From NCBI GenBank assembly GCA_016716885.1, contig JADJUV010000001.1, positions 62,001 through 126,000 of the forward strand: 64,000 nucleotides of DNA, given 5' to 3'. The DNA comes from Candidatus Trichofilum aggregatum (lineage in GTDB: Bacteria; Chloroflexota; Anaerolineae; Promineifilales; Promineifilaceae). The notes under the pieces were generated by a model. That model made no database searches. It was not told where the DNA came from and saw only the letters and a program-made list of their open reading frames with translations. This document shows positions 1 through 8,893 of this stretch, one piece after another (within the stretch, counting starts at the first letter, position 1; each line of letters starts with the position of its first letter). A program made the translations under genes and the position numbers.

Positions 1-520
1 GCACACGCCGATCATCCAATTCACTGCGTAGCGCCTTGAAGAAAGGCCGTTTCATGCTCTCCGGGCGGATAGTAACCTTGTCACCCGGCTTCACCAATGC
101 CGAAGCGACATCTGTTTTACGGCCATTCAACATGATATGACCATGTGAGACGATCTGGCGCGCTTGTGGGCGTGACTCAGCTAATCCCAAACGGTAAACC
201 ACATTGTCCAAACGAGTTTCTAATAAAGACAACAAATTCGCACCGGTAAGACCCGATACACGTTCCGCACGATCAAAATAACGACTAAATTGTCGTTCGA
301 AAACGCCATAGATACGACGCGCTTTTTGTTTTTCACGCAATTGGGTGAGATAGTCTGAAGCGCGGCCGCGGCGGAATTGCCCTTCCTTGCCATGTTGTCC
401 AGGTGGATAACCACGTCGGTCAACAGAGCATTTCGGTGACATACACCGAGTTCCTTTCAAAAACAGCTTTTCCCCTTCCCGGCGGCAAAGCCTGCAAACG
501 GGACCTGTATATCTTGCCAA
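1..520 (-). CDS. rpsD: 30S ribosomal protein S4 (3' part missing)
   Basis: Primary 16S rRNA-binding protein that nucleates the 30S body and, in many bacteria, represses the alpha operon. The gene runs off the left edge, so only about 173 residues are visible. The start is TTG at 520-518, giving MARYTGPVCRLC; a strong ribosome site (AGGAGGT) lies about 7 nt upstream, and no ATG fits. Cysteines 9, 12, 26 and 31 form the zinc-binding N-terminus of the C+ type of S4. The S4 RNA-binding core follows (ETRLDNVVYRLGLAESRPQARQ). It is last in the visible ribosomal cluster and is preceded by a hairpin leader at 554-577. A next gene such as rpoA would lie outside the window. Confidence 0.95.
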   Translation of the reverse strand, partial: MARYTGPVCRLCRREGEKLFLKGTRCMSPKCSVDRRGYPPGQHGKEGQFRRGRASDYLTQLREKQKARRIYGVFERQFSRYFDRAERVSGLTGANLLSLLETRLDNVVYRLGLAESRPQARQIVSHGHIMLNGRKTDVASALVKPGDKVTIRPESMKRPFFKALRSELDDRRV

Positions 521-553
521 CTTAATTACCTCCTACATGGATAAAGATCAACA

Positions 554-577
554 AAACTTCCCCGTGTGGGGAAGTTT
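554..577 (-). promoter_or_regulatory. Leader hairpin before rpsD (attenuator or terminator)
   Basis: A perfect 10-bp stem AAACTTCCCC / GGGGAAGTTT with a 4-nt loop. On the minus strand it ends in TTTTG and lies 34 nt before the rpsD start. It could end rpsK transcripts or regulate rpsD. A second small inverted repeat, CTAGAAT-N8-ATTCTAG, lies further upstream at 669-690. S4 binding to such a leader is known in other bacteria; here it is only inferred. Confidence 0.6.
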
Positions 578-718
578 GAGTTAAAGAGAGGTTTACAGGT
601 GTGGCAACCCTTCTTCCCTCTCCCATTAAACACCAAATTAATCCTCAAGAGACCAAGAGATCGATTAGCTAGAATCACTTAATATTCTAGACCTTCAATC
701 CCCAGGTTTCTTTATGAA

Positions 719-1113
719 TTAGTTGCGGCGCCGTTTCTTAGGCCGACAACCATTATGGGGCACAGGGGTAATATCATGAATAGAGCGAATTCTGATGCCA
801 GCAGCCTGAATTGCTCGAATCGCTTGTTCCCGACCGGGGCCAGCCCCTTTCACAATAATTTCCACTTACTGCAAACCAGCATCTTGTGCCGTACGCGAGG
901 CACCCTGACTAGCCATACGGGCCGCATAGGGGTACTTTTACGAGAACCCTTAAAACCGGAATTGCCTGCGCTCGCCCAGCAAATAGTGTTCCCCTGCTTG
1001 TCCGTCATCGTTACAATCGTGTTATTAAAGGTGGCGAAAATATGCGCCTGCCCTTCTGATACATATCGCTTAACTTTCTTGCGTGTCGCCTGTGCTTGTC
1101 GTCTACGTCCCAT
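719..1113 (-). CDS. rpsK: 30S ribosomal protein S11 (frameshifted in this sequence)
   Basis: S11 belongs to the 30S platform and lines the mRNA exit region. Residues 1-60 read normally (RRRQAQATRKKVKRYVSEG, FNNTIVTMTDKQGN, KGSRKSTP). At the GGGG run 929-932 one base appears to be missing; restoring it recovers the S11 continuation (AARMASQGASRTAQDAGLQ). That frame then meets TAA at 866-868, where lysine is usual, and continues with VEIIVKG, GPGREQAIRAIQAAGIRIRSI and the diagnostic end HNGCRPKKRRRN. With one base restored the length is 131 residues, normal for S11. An essential single-copy gene is unlikely to be broken twice, so sequence error is the favoured explanation. Confidence 0.88.
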
Positions 1114-1220
1114 TAGTTCCTCTTCATCTAGCCGTAAAGTTGTCTCGCTTTAACCAACAGCCCCATTTCATTTCCCGAAATGAAGCCATTAACCAGGCGA
1201 ACAAGCTTACTTCACAGGTA

Positions 1221-1604
1221 TTACTTACCGCCCTTACGACGCCCACGCCCGGCCACAGTCTTCTTTGGCCCCTTGCGAGTACGAGCATTCGTACGTGTCC
1301 GTTGCCCATGAACTGGCAAATGACGGCGATGCCGCAAACCCCGGTAACAACCGATTTCTGTAAGCCGCTTGATGTTAAGCGCAATTTCACGCCGTAAATC
1401 ACCTTCGACAATCAGATCACGGCCAATAACGCGACGTAATTCGGCCACATCTGTTTCCGATAAGTCGCGTACACGGGTATCAGCATTAATATTAGCCTGT
1501 GCCAGAATGCTCTGGCTAGTAGGCTTACCGATTCCGTAGATGTAAGTCAATGCTATTTCAACCCGTTTGTTCCGGGGAATGTCAACACCTGCAATACGAG
1601 CCAT
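1221..1604 (-). CDS. rpsM: 30S ribosomal protein S13
   Basis: S13 sits in the 30S head and forms bridge B1 with the large subunit. The 127 residues are full length: MARIAGVDIPRNKRVEIALTYIYGIG at the start, the helix-two-turn-helix core, and the basic tail with RTNARTRKGPKKT. It lies between rpmJ and rpsK in the usual alpha-operon order. Confidence 0.96.
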   Translation of the reverse strand: MARIAGVDIPRNKRVEIALTYIYGIGKPTSQSILAQANINADTRVRDLSETDVAELRRVIGRDLIVEGDLRREIALNIKRLTEIGCYRGLRHRRHLPVHGQRTRTNARTRKGPKKTVAGRGRRKGGK

Positions 1605-1701
1605 ACCTTCCTCTTGTTATCTTATGCTGGGCTTGACCCCTAATATGCAACCGCTCTATTATACACAGTTGCTCCAGAGAGCCAAATTTTTCCTAGAACG
1701 A

Positions 1702-1815
1702 TTAACCCTGACGTTGTTTGTGGTTAGGGTCTTTGCAAATAACGCGCACAATACCATTGCGACGAATAATTTTGCATTTTGGGCAACGTTTCTTGATGGA
1801 TGGTTTCACCTTCAT
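1702..1815 (-). CDS. rpmJ: 50S ribosomal protein L36
   Basis: A 37-residue protein of the 50S subunit, starting MKVKPSIKKRCPKCK. The zinc-ribbon pattern C11-x2-C14 ... C27 ... H32 is complete, so this is the zinc-binding form of L36. It lies directly upstream of rpsM. In many bacteria infA sits between map and rpmJ, but no infA reading frame is present here. Confidence 0.95.
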   Translation of the reverse strand: MKVKPSIKKRCPKCKIIRRNGIVRVICKDPNHKQRQG

Positions 1816-1896
1816 GATGTTGACTCCTCTTATTGAGTAAAAAGTGAATAGTGACCAGTACAGCCTAGTGAACGATTACGACTTATACTGACTACT

Positions 1897-2664
1897 TCAC
1901 TCCAAACGTGTAAAAATTTCTGCGCCATTGTTCGTAATAGCGATGGTATGTTCAAAGTGGGCCGTAATTTTCTTGTCTTTGGCAACTACCGTCCACATAT
2001 CTGGCAAAGTAATGACCTCATGTTCGCCCTGTAGAACCATCGGCTCAATGGCAAAGGTCATACCTGGGCGCAACAAAGGGCCTTTGCCGGGTATACCATA
2101 ATTGGGCACGTGGGGGTCTTCGTGCATAGTGCGCCCCACCCCATGACCGCCATACCCACGCACAACATTGAAATTCTGCGATTCCACATATTGCTGAATC
2201 GCGGCCGCGATATCACCAACACGATTTCCGGCTACTGACTGTTCAATGCCCACATATAACGCCCTTTCCGTCACCGTCAATAGACGTTGTGTTTCGGCAT
2301 TACTCTGGCCTACGATCATGCTAAACGCAGAGTCACCAATATAACCTTGATAACGACTGGCGCAGTCAACACTTAGCAAATCCCCAACCTGCAAACGTCT
2401 TGTTCCTGGAATACCATGGACTAACTCTTCATTGATGCAGGTCGTGATTGTCGTAGGGAAAGGTGGCTTTCTATTGCCGAATGTATATCCTTTGAATACC
2501 GGCTCAGCCTTTAGCTTCACCTGTGCCCGTTCAGCTACTGCATTTAACTCCCCCGTTGTTACTCCAGGGTAAACAGCCTCCCGAACAACTTGTAGGACTT
2601 CGGCATTAATGCGCCCAGCCTGACGCATAAGTTCTAATTCTTTTCGAGACTTAAGAACAATCAT
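1897..2664 (-). CDS. map: Type I methionine aminopeptidase
   Basis: Removes the initiator methionine from nascent proteins in the cytosol. All metal ligands of the pita-bread fold are visible: D100, D111, H174, E207 and E238, with the active-site H83. At 255 residues it has the usual length and no N-terminal zinc finger. Its start overlaps the adk stop by 4 nt (ATGA), so the two are translationally coupled. It follows secY-adk in the standard spc-operon order. Confidence 0.97.
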   Translation of the reverse strand: MIVLKSRKELELMRQAGRINAEVLQVVREAVYPGVTTGELNAVAERAQVKLKAEPVFKGYTFGNRKPPFPTTITTCINEELVHGIPGTRRLQVGDLLSVDCASRYQGYIGDSAFSMIVGQSNAETQRLLTVTERALYVGIEQSVAGNRVGDIAAAIQQYVESQNFNVVRGYGGHGVGRTMHEDPHVPNYGIPGKGPLLRPGMTFAIEPMVLQGEHEVITLPDMWTVVAKDKKITAHFEHTIAITNNGAEIFTRLE

Positions 2665-3239
2665 GCCGTGCGTTGTATGACCTGATAGAGATCAGCATAA
2701 ACTTGGTCAATAGTCTGTTGACCATTGACCTCTACCAACAAGCCCTTGTTGCGATAATAAGCAAGTAAAGGTTCGGTTTGCTGCTGATAAACACGCATCC
2801 GGTTACGCACCGTTTCGTCATTGTCGTCTGCGCGCCCTTCTAAATCAGCCCGCTTTATCAAACGACGAACTAACTCTTCCTGGCTCACATGAATATAAGG
2901 GACAACAACCACACGTCCCCCAAGATCCTTTAGTAAACCATCCAAAGCTTCTGCTTGCAAAGAGTTCCGAGGAAATCCATCTAGGATTGCGCCCTGGGCG
3001 CAGTCTGTCAGTGACAATCGTTCTCGTACCATAGCAATCGTTACCGAATCTGGTACAAGTTCCCCGGCATCCATGTACTTATTTGCCAGTAAACCAAGTT
3101 CCGTCTTTTGTTTAAGGTTATAACGGAACAAGTCACCTGTTGCTACTTGCGGTAAACCAAGGGCATCTTGCAACCGCTTGGCTTGTGTGCCCTTGCCAGC
3201 TCCGGGTGCCCCCATGAGTACAATGTAACGCTTATCCAT
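2661..3239 (-). CDS. adk: Adenylate kinase
   Basis: Interconverts ATP + AMP with 2 ADP. The P-loop GAPGAGKGTQ is at residues 10-19, DGFPRN carries the AMP-binding region, and the LID is short (RADLEGRADD) without the four-cysteine zinc site. At 192 residues it is the short-LID form. It lies between secY and map and overlaps map by 4 nt. Confidence 0.97.
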   Translation of the reverse strand: MDKRYIVLMGAPGAGKGTQAKRLQDALGLPQVATGDLFRYNLKQKTELGLLANKYMDAGELVPDSVTIAMVRERLSLTDCAQGAILDGFPRNSLQAEALDGLLKDLGGRVVVVPYIHVSQEELVRRLIKRADLEGRADDNDETVRNRMRVYQQQTEPLLAYYRNKGLLVEVNGQQTIDQVYADLYQVIQRTA

Positions 3240-3282
3240 GAGTGTGTACGATTAACTTTGTCCTGATAATTGATTATCAGAA

Positions 3283-4647
3283 CTAGAACCCCTCATAATG
3301 ACGCATCAACAGTTGTGCTTCAAGCTGACGCATCGTGTCAATGATGACACCAACGATAATGATCAAACCAGAACCACTAAGAACTAAGGTGCTCCGATTC
3401 AAATCAGGCATGTTAAGGAAATAACCAACAGCCGACATTATGCCTGGCAGAATGGCAATGATAGCTAGAAACAAAGCACCTACCAAAGTGATACGACGCA
3501 CCACTTTCGTAATGTACACTTCTGTTTTCTTGCCAGGACGAATACCGGGGATAAAACCACCGTTCCGCTGAAGCATTTCCGGCATTTTCTGTTGCTGTAC
3601 CATCACATCTGTATAGAAGAAAGTGAAGGCAAACACCATTAGAAAAAAGATGAACCAATACCAGAATCCTTGCGCCTGCCCGAAGGTATTGTTAATGCCT
3701 ACGGCAATACCCTGCAATATTCCACTGGCCTCGGTACCAGCCTCAGGTAGAAAGAAGCTGGCAATCAGCCCTGGGAATGTCATAATGGACTGCGCAAAGA
3801 TAATCGGGATCATCCCGGCGTAATTCACACGCAGGGGGATATGGGTGCTTTGACCTTGATATTGTTTGCGGCCGCGAACCCGTCGTCCATATTGCACAGG
3901 GATTCGTCGTTGTCCTTCTTGCACCACCACAATGACCAGAATGGTCAATATTGTCAATACAATGAAAGACACCCAAGCAAAAATCTGTGTCTGCGTTTCT
4001 AACTGAGTGAGGCCAATCAGGTTTTGAGGCACTTGGGAAATGATACCGCCAAAAATAATTAGCGAAATACCTTGCCCAATACCATTTTCCGTAATCAGCT
4101 CACCAAGCCAGATAGCAAACATCGTGCCGCCAACCATCGCCATTAGCGTGGCCAGCGTCGGCAGAATATTAGCGGCAGAGCCAAGACCAAAATTAGGTAA
4201 GATAGCTGCTACTGTTGTTCCTACACTAAGAGCCACCAAGTTAATCTGACCAACCGCCTGCAAAACAGCTAAGGGAATAGTCAAGTAATAGGTGATCTTG
4301 TTTTTTCTGTTCCGACCAGATTCCCCTTCAGAATCCAACTCCTGTAGAAAAGGAATAACCGGCGACAGCAACTGAATAATAATGGAAGCTGTAATATATG
4401 GGTACACACCCATCGCTAATACAGAAAAATTACTAACAGCTCCACCTGAGAGAAGATTCAATACACCCACAAGGCTATTAGACCCAAAGCTTTGTGTTCC
4501 CTGATTAAGCGCATCCCAAAAAGCAAGATCAACACCTGGTACCGGAATATTCGCGACCAGGCGATAGATTACCAACAGGAAAATAGTGTATAGAATCTTG
4601 CGCCGCAGGTCAGGTAAGGCAAAGGCATTACGCACTGACTCAATCAT
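3283..4647 (-). CDS. secY: Protein translocase subunit SecY
   Basis: Channel subunit of the Sec translocon in the inner membrane. The 454 residues contain about ten hydrophobic segments. Family motifs include the plug region near GVDLAFWDALNQG, the cytosolic loop RRIPVQYGRR, and PEMLQRNGGFIPGIRPGK. It lies directly downstream of rplO, as in most spc operons. Confidence 0.97.
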   Translation of the reverse strand: MIESVRNAFALPDLRRKILYTIFLLVIYRLVANIPVPGVDLAFWDALNQGTQSFGSNSLVGVLNLLSGGAVSNFSVLAMGVYPYITASIIIQLLSPVIPFLQELDSEGESGRNRKNKITYYLTIPLAVLQAVGQINLVALSVGTTVAAILPNFGLGSAANILPTLATLMAMVGGTMFAIWLGELITENGIGQGISLIIFGGIISQVPQNLIGLTQLETQTQIFAWVSFIVLTILTILVIVVVQEGQRRIPVQYGRRVRGRKQYQGQSTHIPLRVNYAGMIPIIFAQSIMTFPGLIASFFLPEAGTEASGILQGIAVGINNTFGQAQGFWYWFIFFLMVFAFTFFYTDVMVQQQKMPEMLQRNGGFIPGIRPGKKTEVYITKVVRRITLVGALFLAIIAILPGIMSAVGYFLNMPDLNRSTLVLSGSGLIIIVGVIIDTMRQLEAQLLMRHYEGF

Positions 4648-4669
4648 GCTGTTTCTCCTTTACCGCCAA

Positions 4670-5122
4670 TCAGGCCAGCGGCAGAATTTCAACGCTTCCC
4701 CCCGCCGCCTCGATTTTTTCTTTGGCAGAAGCAGAGAAACGATGCGCCCTGACGGCTAATGCCACTGAGATATTTCCCTCGCCCAAAACGACAACCGGAT
4801 CAGTAGCTTTTTTAACAATACCAGATGCAACAAAAAGTTCTGGGCCAACTTCTGTCCCGGCAGATAACCCATCCAGGTCGCGCAGATTTACCGGATTGTA
4901 ATAGACTTTCCGGATGTTCGTAAAACCACGTTTGTAGGGTAAACGACGGGCTAAAGGTAATTGTCCACCTTCAAAATAAAGCCCTTTACCACCACCACTA
5001 CGGGCATTTTGACCTTTGGTACCGCGCCCGGCAGTTTTACCCTGCCCAGCACTAATACCACGACCTACTCGCTTGCGCTTTTTGCGTGAACCTTCATCGG
5101 GACGCAGATCGTGCAGTTTCAT
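4670..5122 (-). CDS. rplO: 50S ribosomal protein L15
   Basis: L15 is a late-assembly protein of the 50S subunit. The 150 residues start MKLHDLRPDEGSRKKRKRVGRG and carry the glycine-rich extension GQGKTAGRGTKGQNARSGG, which threads into 23S rRNA. The globular C-terminal domain is complete. rpmD ends one base upstream of its start. Confidence 0.97.
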   Translation of the reverse strand: MKLHDLRPDEGSRKKRKRVGRGISAGQGKTAGRGTKGQNARSGGGKGLYFEGGQLPLARRLPYKRGFTNIRKVYYNPVNLRDLDGLSAGTEVGPELFVASGIVKKATDPVVVLGEGNISVALAVRAHRFSASAKEKIEAAGGSVEILPLA

Positions 5123-5305
5123 TTAATTCACCTCTTCCACAGTCACAAGATGATTCACCTTGTGAATCATTCCTCGTACCGCAGGCGTATCATTTAACTC
5201 GACTGTTTGATTCAGCTTACTAAAACCAAGCGCTTTAATGGTGCGCTTCTGATCTTCTTTGTAGCCGATTGAGCTTTTGCTATAAGTGATGCGTAACTTA
5301 GTCAT
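5123..5305 (-). CDS. rpmD: 50S ribosomal protein L30
   Basis: A 60-residue bacterial L30 (LRITYSKSSIGYKEDQKRTIKALGF, then GMIHKVNHLV). It shares its first base with the rpsE stop and abuts rplO, a tightly packed operon position that fits the family. Confidence 0.95.
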   Translation of the reverse strand: MTKLRITYSKSSIGYKEDQKRTIKALGFSKLNQTVELNDTPAVRGMIHKVNHLVTVEEVN

Positions 5306-5841
5306 TACTTTCGACTCCAGAAAGGCGCCACTTGCTTAACATCTTTCCCACGTGCCTGGGCCACTTGCTGAATACTCTTCAGACGAGATAGACCATCCAT
5401 CGTAGCATAAATAACATTAAGCGTATTGTTGCTTCCTAATGACTTAGACAGGATGTCCTTGTAACCAGAGGCCTCAATGACAGCACGAACCGCACCCCCA
5501 GCAATAACACCTGTACCAGGTGCTGCGGGCATAAGCAATACTTCGGATGAACCATGCCGACCCACTATTTCATGGGGGATAGTTGTACCGACCATGGGAA
5601 CACGCCGCATGGCTTTCCGGGCGGATTCGATACCTTTCCGAATAGCATCGGGGACAGCACGGGCCTTACCCACACCAAAGCCGACATTACCACGGTTATC
5701 GCCTACGACAACCACGACACGGAAGGCAAAACGACGACCACCCTGAATCACTTTAGCAACACGGGCGATATCAATAATGCGCTCATCGAGTTCCTGGCGA
5801 TCTTTTTCACGTTCACGAAAATTTTGACGCTTTTGGCCCAT
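5305..5841 (-). CDS. rpsE: 30S ribosomal protein S5
   Basis: S5 helps form the mRNA entry tunnel and affects decoding accuracy. The 178 residues include the N-terminal RNA-binding domain (ARVAKVIQGGRRF, VVVGDNRGNVGFGVGKA) and the C-terminal domain ending with the ARGKDVKQ region. The length is normal. It lies between rplR and rpmD. Confidence 0.97.
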   Translation of the reverse strand: MGQKRQNFREREKDRQELDERIIDIARVAKVIQGGRRFAFRVVVVVGDNRGNVGFGVGKARAVPDAIRKGIESARKAMRRVPMVGTTIPHEIVGRHGSSEVLLMPAAPGTGVIAGGAVRAVIEASGYKDILSKSLGSNNTLNVIYATMDGLSRLKSIQQVAQARGKDVKQVAPFWSRK

Positions 5842-5853
5842 CTTCTTCTCTCC

Positions 5854-6216
5854 TTAGAACCTCAGACCGCCCTCACGGGCACCATCAGCTAAAGCCTTAA
5901 CGCGGCCGTGATAGAGATACCCACCCCGGTCAAAAACGACCTCAGTAATGCCAGCCGCCATGGCGCGCTCGGCCACCGTCTTGCCTACCAGGGTTGCCTG
6001 TTCTTTTTTGGTTTTTCCTGCCAGGGACTCCGCCAGCTCATTATCTACTGTAGAAGCGGACACAATGGTATGACCGTCAACATCATCAATAGCCTGAACA
6101 TAGATATGTTCCAAGCTACGAAAAACATTGAGACGCGGCCGCTGAGCAGTCCCGGCGAGTTTCATGCGAATACGACGATGGCGTCGTTTACGTGCAACTT
6201 CAGATTTCTGCGACAT
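5854..6216 (-). CDS. rplR: 50S ribosomal protein L18
   Basis: Binds 5S rRNA in the central protuberance. The 120 residues carry the basic N-terminus (KSEVARKRRHRRIRMKLAG), PRLNVFRSLEHIYVQAIDD, and the conserved end FDRGGYLYHGRVKALADGAREGGL. It is 12 nt from rpsE in the usual order. Confidence 0.97.
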   Translation of the reverse strand: MSQKSEVARKRRHRRIRMKLAGTAQRPRLNVFRSLEHIYVQAIDDVDGHTIVSASTVDNELAESLAGKTKKEQATLVGKTVAERAMAAGITEVVFDRGGYLYHGRVKALADGAREGGLRF

Positions 6217-6231
6217 ATCACATTCTCCAGC

Positions 6232-6777
6232 TTACACTTTGCCGGCCTTACCTGTCTTACGACGGATCACTTCGTTATCGTATCGAATTCCCTTGCCTTT
6301 GTAAGGTTCCGGTGGCCGCTTCTTGCGTATTTCCGCACAGATTTGCCCAATCAGTTCCTTATCAATTCCCGAGACAACGATAGATTTTCCGCGATCTTCC
6401 ACCTCGAACTTCGTTTCCGCGTTCGGAGGAACCATCTGGACAGGGTGTGAGTACCCAACACTTAAGACCAGCGTTTTGTCTTTCATCTCTGCACGGTAGC
6501 CAACGCCGTCAATCACCAGTTTGCGGGTAAACCCCTGGCTAACACCCGTGACCATATTATTCAATAGGGCACGTGTCAAACCATGCAAAGCACGATGGTT
6601 TGCAGCATCACTGGGGCGTTCTACCGTCAGCGTATTGTCTTCCAGCTTAACCGTCATATCCGGGTGAAAAGTCTGACTTAAAGAACCTTTAGGGCCTTTA
6701 ACTAAGACTTGTGAACCCTGGACGTCTATTTTGACGGCGCCGGGTACCGTAATGGGTTTTTTCCCAATGCGCGACAT
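6232..6777 (-). CDS. rplF: 50S ribosomal protein L6
   Basis: L6 lies near the factor-binding site of the 50S subunit. The start at 6777 (MSRIGKKPITVPGAV) is the family start; a longer frame begins upstream but overlaps rpsH and does not match L6. Two L6 folds are visible, and the signature PEPYKGKGIRY is near the C-terminus. It is 181 residues long. Confidence 0.96.
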   Translation of the reverse strand: MSRIGKKPITVPGAVKIDVQGSQVLVKGPKGSLSQTFHPDMTVKLEDNTLTVERPSDAANHRALHGLTRALLNNMVTGVSQGFTRKLVIDGVGYRAEMKDKTLVLSVGYSHPVQMVPPNAETKFEVEDRGKSIVVSGIDKELIGQICAEIRKKRPPEPYKGKGIRYDNEVIRRKTGKAGKV

Positions 6778-6790
6778 AATAAACCTCCAG

Positions 6791-7198
6791 CTACCATACC
6801 TTGCAGAGAATCTCACCACCCAAACCCAGGTGGCGGGCTTTCTGCCCGGTCATAACCCCTTGGGATGTTGTTAGAATGGCAATGCCCATCCCACTCAATA
6901 CCCAAGGAATTTCCGTTTTCCCAACATACACACGACGGCCTGGACGGCTGACACGCTCAACAGCGGTAATGACAGGTTGACGGTTTCGCCGATCACCCAC
7001 GTATTTCAGCCGCAAGCGCAGTACACCTTGCGCATTTTCGGGAATTACTTCAAAGTTCTCGATATATCCCTCATCTTTCAAAACAGTGGCAATATTTTCC
7101 TTCAGTTTTGAGTGAGGAATGGACACCGCTTGGTGCTGTCGCTGTACCGCATTACGAATGCGTGTCAGCATATCGGCAATAGGATCGTTCATTGACAT
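6791..7198 (-). CDS. rpsH: 30S ribosomal protein S8
   Basis: A central-domain 16S rRNA binder and, in enteric bacteria, the spc-operon repressor. The 135 residues start MSMNDPIADMLTRIRNA and end with GILTTSQGVMTGQKA-type residues and GGEILCKVW, all diagnostic. It lies between rpsN and rplF. Confidence 0.97.
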   Translation of the reverse strand: MSMNDPIADMLTRIRNAVQRQHQAVSIPHSKLKENIATVLKDEGYIENFEVIPENAQGVLRLRLKYVGDRRNRQPVITAVERVSRPGRRVYVGKTEIPWVLSGMGIAILTTSQGVMTGQKARHLGLGGEILCKVW

Positions 7199-7207
7199 GC
7201 TGCACCT

Positions 7208-7414
7208 CTACCAACTTGATTTTACGACACCAGGAATGTTGCCTTTCAGCGCTTCTTCCCGGAAGCAAATTCGACACAAGCCAAAACGGCGAATGTAACC
7301 GCGGGGGCGGCCGCAAATCTTTCCCGAATTGGGGTCTACACGCTGACAACGGTTCCGAACACGGACTTTAAATTTTCGCCGGTGCTCACGTGCAGTTATT
7401 GACTTTTTTGCCAT
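7208..7414 (-). CDS. rpsN: 30S ribosomal protein S14, zinc-binding type Z
   Basis: A head protein of the 30S subunit. At 68 residues it is near the short, zinc-dependent form (about 61 residues) rather than the 100-residue form. Four cysteines (NRCQR, GKICGR, GLCRIC) make the zinc site, and CRICFREEALKGNIPGVVKSSW is the family C-terminus. Confidence 0.96.
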   Translation of the reverse strand: MAKKSITAREHRRKFKVRVRNRCQRVDPNSGKICGRPRGYIRRFGLCRICFREEALKGNIPGVVKSSW

Positions 7415-7484
7415 GCTTATCTCCTGTACCTGCTACCCAAACCCTGATTGTGCTTTGTCAGGCTAAATTAACCTGTTTTCTGCA

Positions 7485-8033
7485 TCAATTACGGCGGTAG
7501 GGCATGCCCAACAGACCTAACAAACGACGGCCTTCTTCATCAGTCTGGGCAGTAGTAACAATGGTCACTTCCATACCGCGGATCTTATCAATTTTATCGT
7601 AGTTGATTTCCGGAAAAATCAGCTGCTCCCTAATACCAAGCGTGTAGTTACCCCGCCCGTCAAAAGAATCAGCCGGGACACCTTGAAAATCACGTGTACG
7701 AGGTAATGCCACATGAACCAGGCGAGACAGAAAACTCCACATGCGTTCACCGCGCAGAGTAACCTTCACCCCAATGGATCGTCCCTCACGCAATTTAAAG
7801 GTGGCGATAGACTTCTTTGCTTTTGTCACAACTGGTTTCTGGCCCGTAATAGAAGTGATATCTTGCACCGCAAAGTCAATCGCTTTCGCATTGTCCAGCG
7901 CTTCACCTAAACCAACATTAACGACGATTTTAGTGATACGTGGCACTTGCATAACACTTTTATAATGAAACTCTTTGAAGAGGGTTTGTGCCACCTCTTC
8001 ATGATACAACTCTTTTAGTGGCTTATAAGCCAT
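7485..8033 (-). CDS. rplE: 50S ribosomal protein L5
   Basis: Binds 5S rRNA and touches the P-site tRNA and S13. The 182 residues include VPRITKIVVNVGLGEA, the ITGQKPVVTKAKKSIATFKLREG block, and FDGRGNYTLGIREQLIFPEI, all typical. It lies between rplX and rpsN. Confidence 0.97.
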   Translation of the reverse strand: MAYKPLKELYHEEVAQTLFKEFHYKSVMQVPRITKIVVNVGLGEALDNAKAIDFAVQDITSITGQKPVVTKAKKSIATFKLREGRSIGVKVTLRGERMWSFLSRLVHVALPRTRDFQGVPADSFDGRGNYTLGIREQLIFPEINYDKIDKIRGMEVTIVTTAQTDEEGRRLLGLLGMPYRRN

Positions 8034-8125
8034 GATGTGCCTCCCACAACCTGAGTAGCAGGTCCACTACATAATCACACTCTGAGGCAAGTGGATTTTT
8101 GGGTGACCTGGCTCAAATGTATGAC

Positions 8126-8446
8126 TTAGTCAATTTCAGACCCGCTCTTAAGAGCAACACGAACACGCTTGCCAGCATCATCGCGGCGCACGCTAAAACG
8201 GGTAGGCTCATTAGTTTTAGGGTCAACGAGCATGACGTTGGAAACATGAATGGGGGCCTCAAATTCGATGATGCCACCCTGCACCTGCGTACGTCCACCC
8301 TGACGCGGCCGCTGATGCTTTTTGACGATATTGACTCCCGAGACAACAATCCGGTCCTTGCTGGGCAAAACACGGACAACTTCGCCCTGCACGCCTTTGT
8401 CATCTCCTGAGATAACCATTACCTTATCGCCTTTCTTAATTCGCAT
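8126..8446 (-). CDS. rplX: 50S ribosomal protein L24
   Basis: Starts 50S assembly. The N-terminal KOW motif is clear (KKGDKVMVISGDDKGVQGEVVRVLP), followed by VSGVNIVKKHQRP and a C-terminal SNVMLVDPKTNEPTR segment. At 106 residues it is normal length. Confidence 0.96.
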   Translation of the reverse strand: MRIKKGDKVMVISGDDKGVQGEVVRVLPSKDRIVVSGVNIVKKHQRPRQGGRTQVQGGIIEFEAPIHVSNVMLVDPKTNEPTRFSVRRDDAGKRVRVALKSGSEID

Positions 8447-8507
8447 GCTAGATACCTCTTACCTGATACATAGATGTCTAACCACAAGTGCCAGCTTATC
8501 CATGCCT

Positions 8508-8879
8508 TTACAGAACCTCAGGCGCGAGTGACAGGATACGGGTGTAGCCCTTTTCGCGCAGTTCACGGGCCACTGGGCCAAAGATACGTGTTCCGACTGG
8601 ATTGCTAGTCTCACCACTGAGAATAACAGCCGCATTTTCATCGAAGCGAATGTAGCTTCCATCATCACGCCGATATTCTTTAGCTGTACGGACAATAACC
8701 GCCCGTACAATGGCACTTTTCTTGACAGTTCCGTTTGGCGTGGCTTTCTTGACACTGGCAATTACCACATCACCAACACCGCCGTAACGTACCCGGGAAC
8801 CACCTTTTACCTGGATAACCAGAATTTCGCGGGCACCGGAATTGTCGGCTACTTTGACACGGGATTCTTGTTGGATCAT
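8508..8879 (-). CDS. rplN: 50S ribosomal protein L14
   Basis: Forms intersubunit bridges near the GTPase centre. The 123 residues begin MIQQESRVKVADNSGAREILVIQV and show the family block FDENAAVILSGETSNPVGTRIFGPVARELR. It lies between rpsQ and rplX. Confidence 0.97.
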   Translation of the reverse strand: MIQQESRVKVADNSGAREILVIQVKGGSRVRYGGVGDVVIASVKKATPNGTVKKSAIVRAVIVRTAKEYRRDDGSYIRFDENAAVILSGETSNPVGTRIFGPVARELREKGYTRILSLAPEVL

Positions 8880-8893
8880 GTCACACGCCCCTT

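Noticed and set aside
850..1113. rpsK as a truncated pseudogene.
   Set aside because: The remaining part is intact in another frame and the gene is essential; sequence error is more likely.
755..1153. Plus-strand frames opposite the ribosomal genes.
   Set aside because: They are antisense shadows with no family resemblance or ribosome sites.
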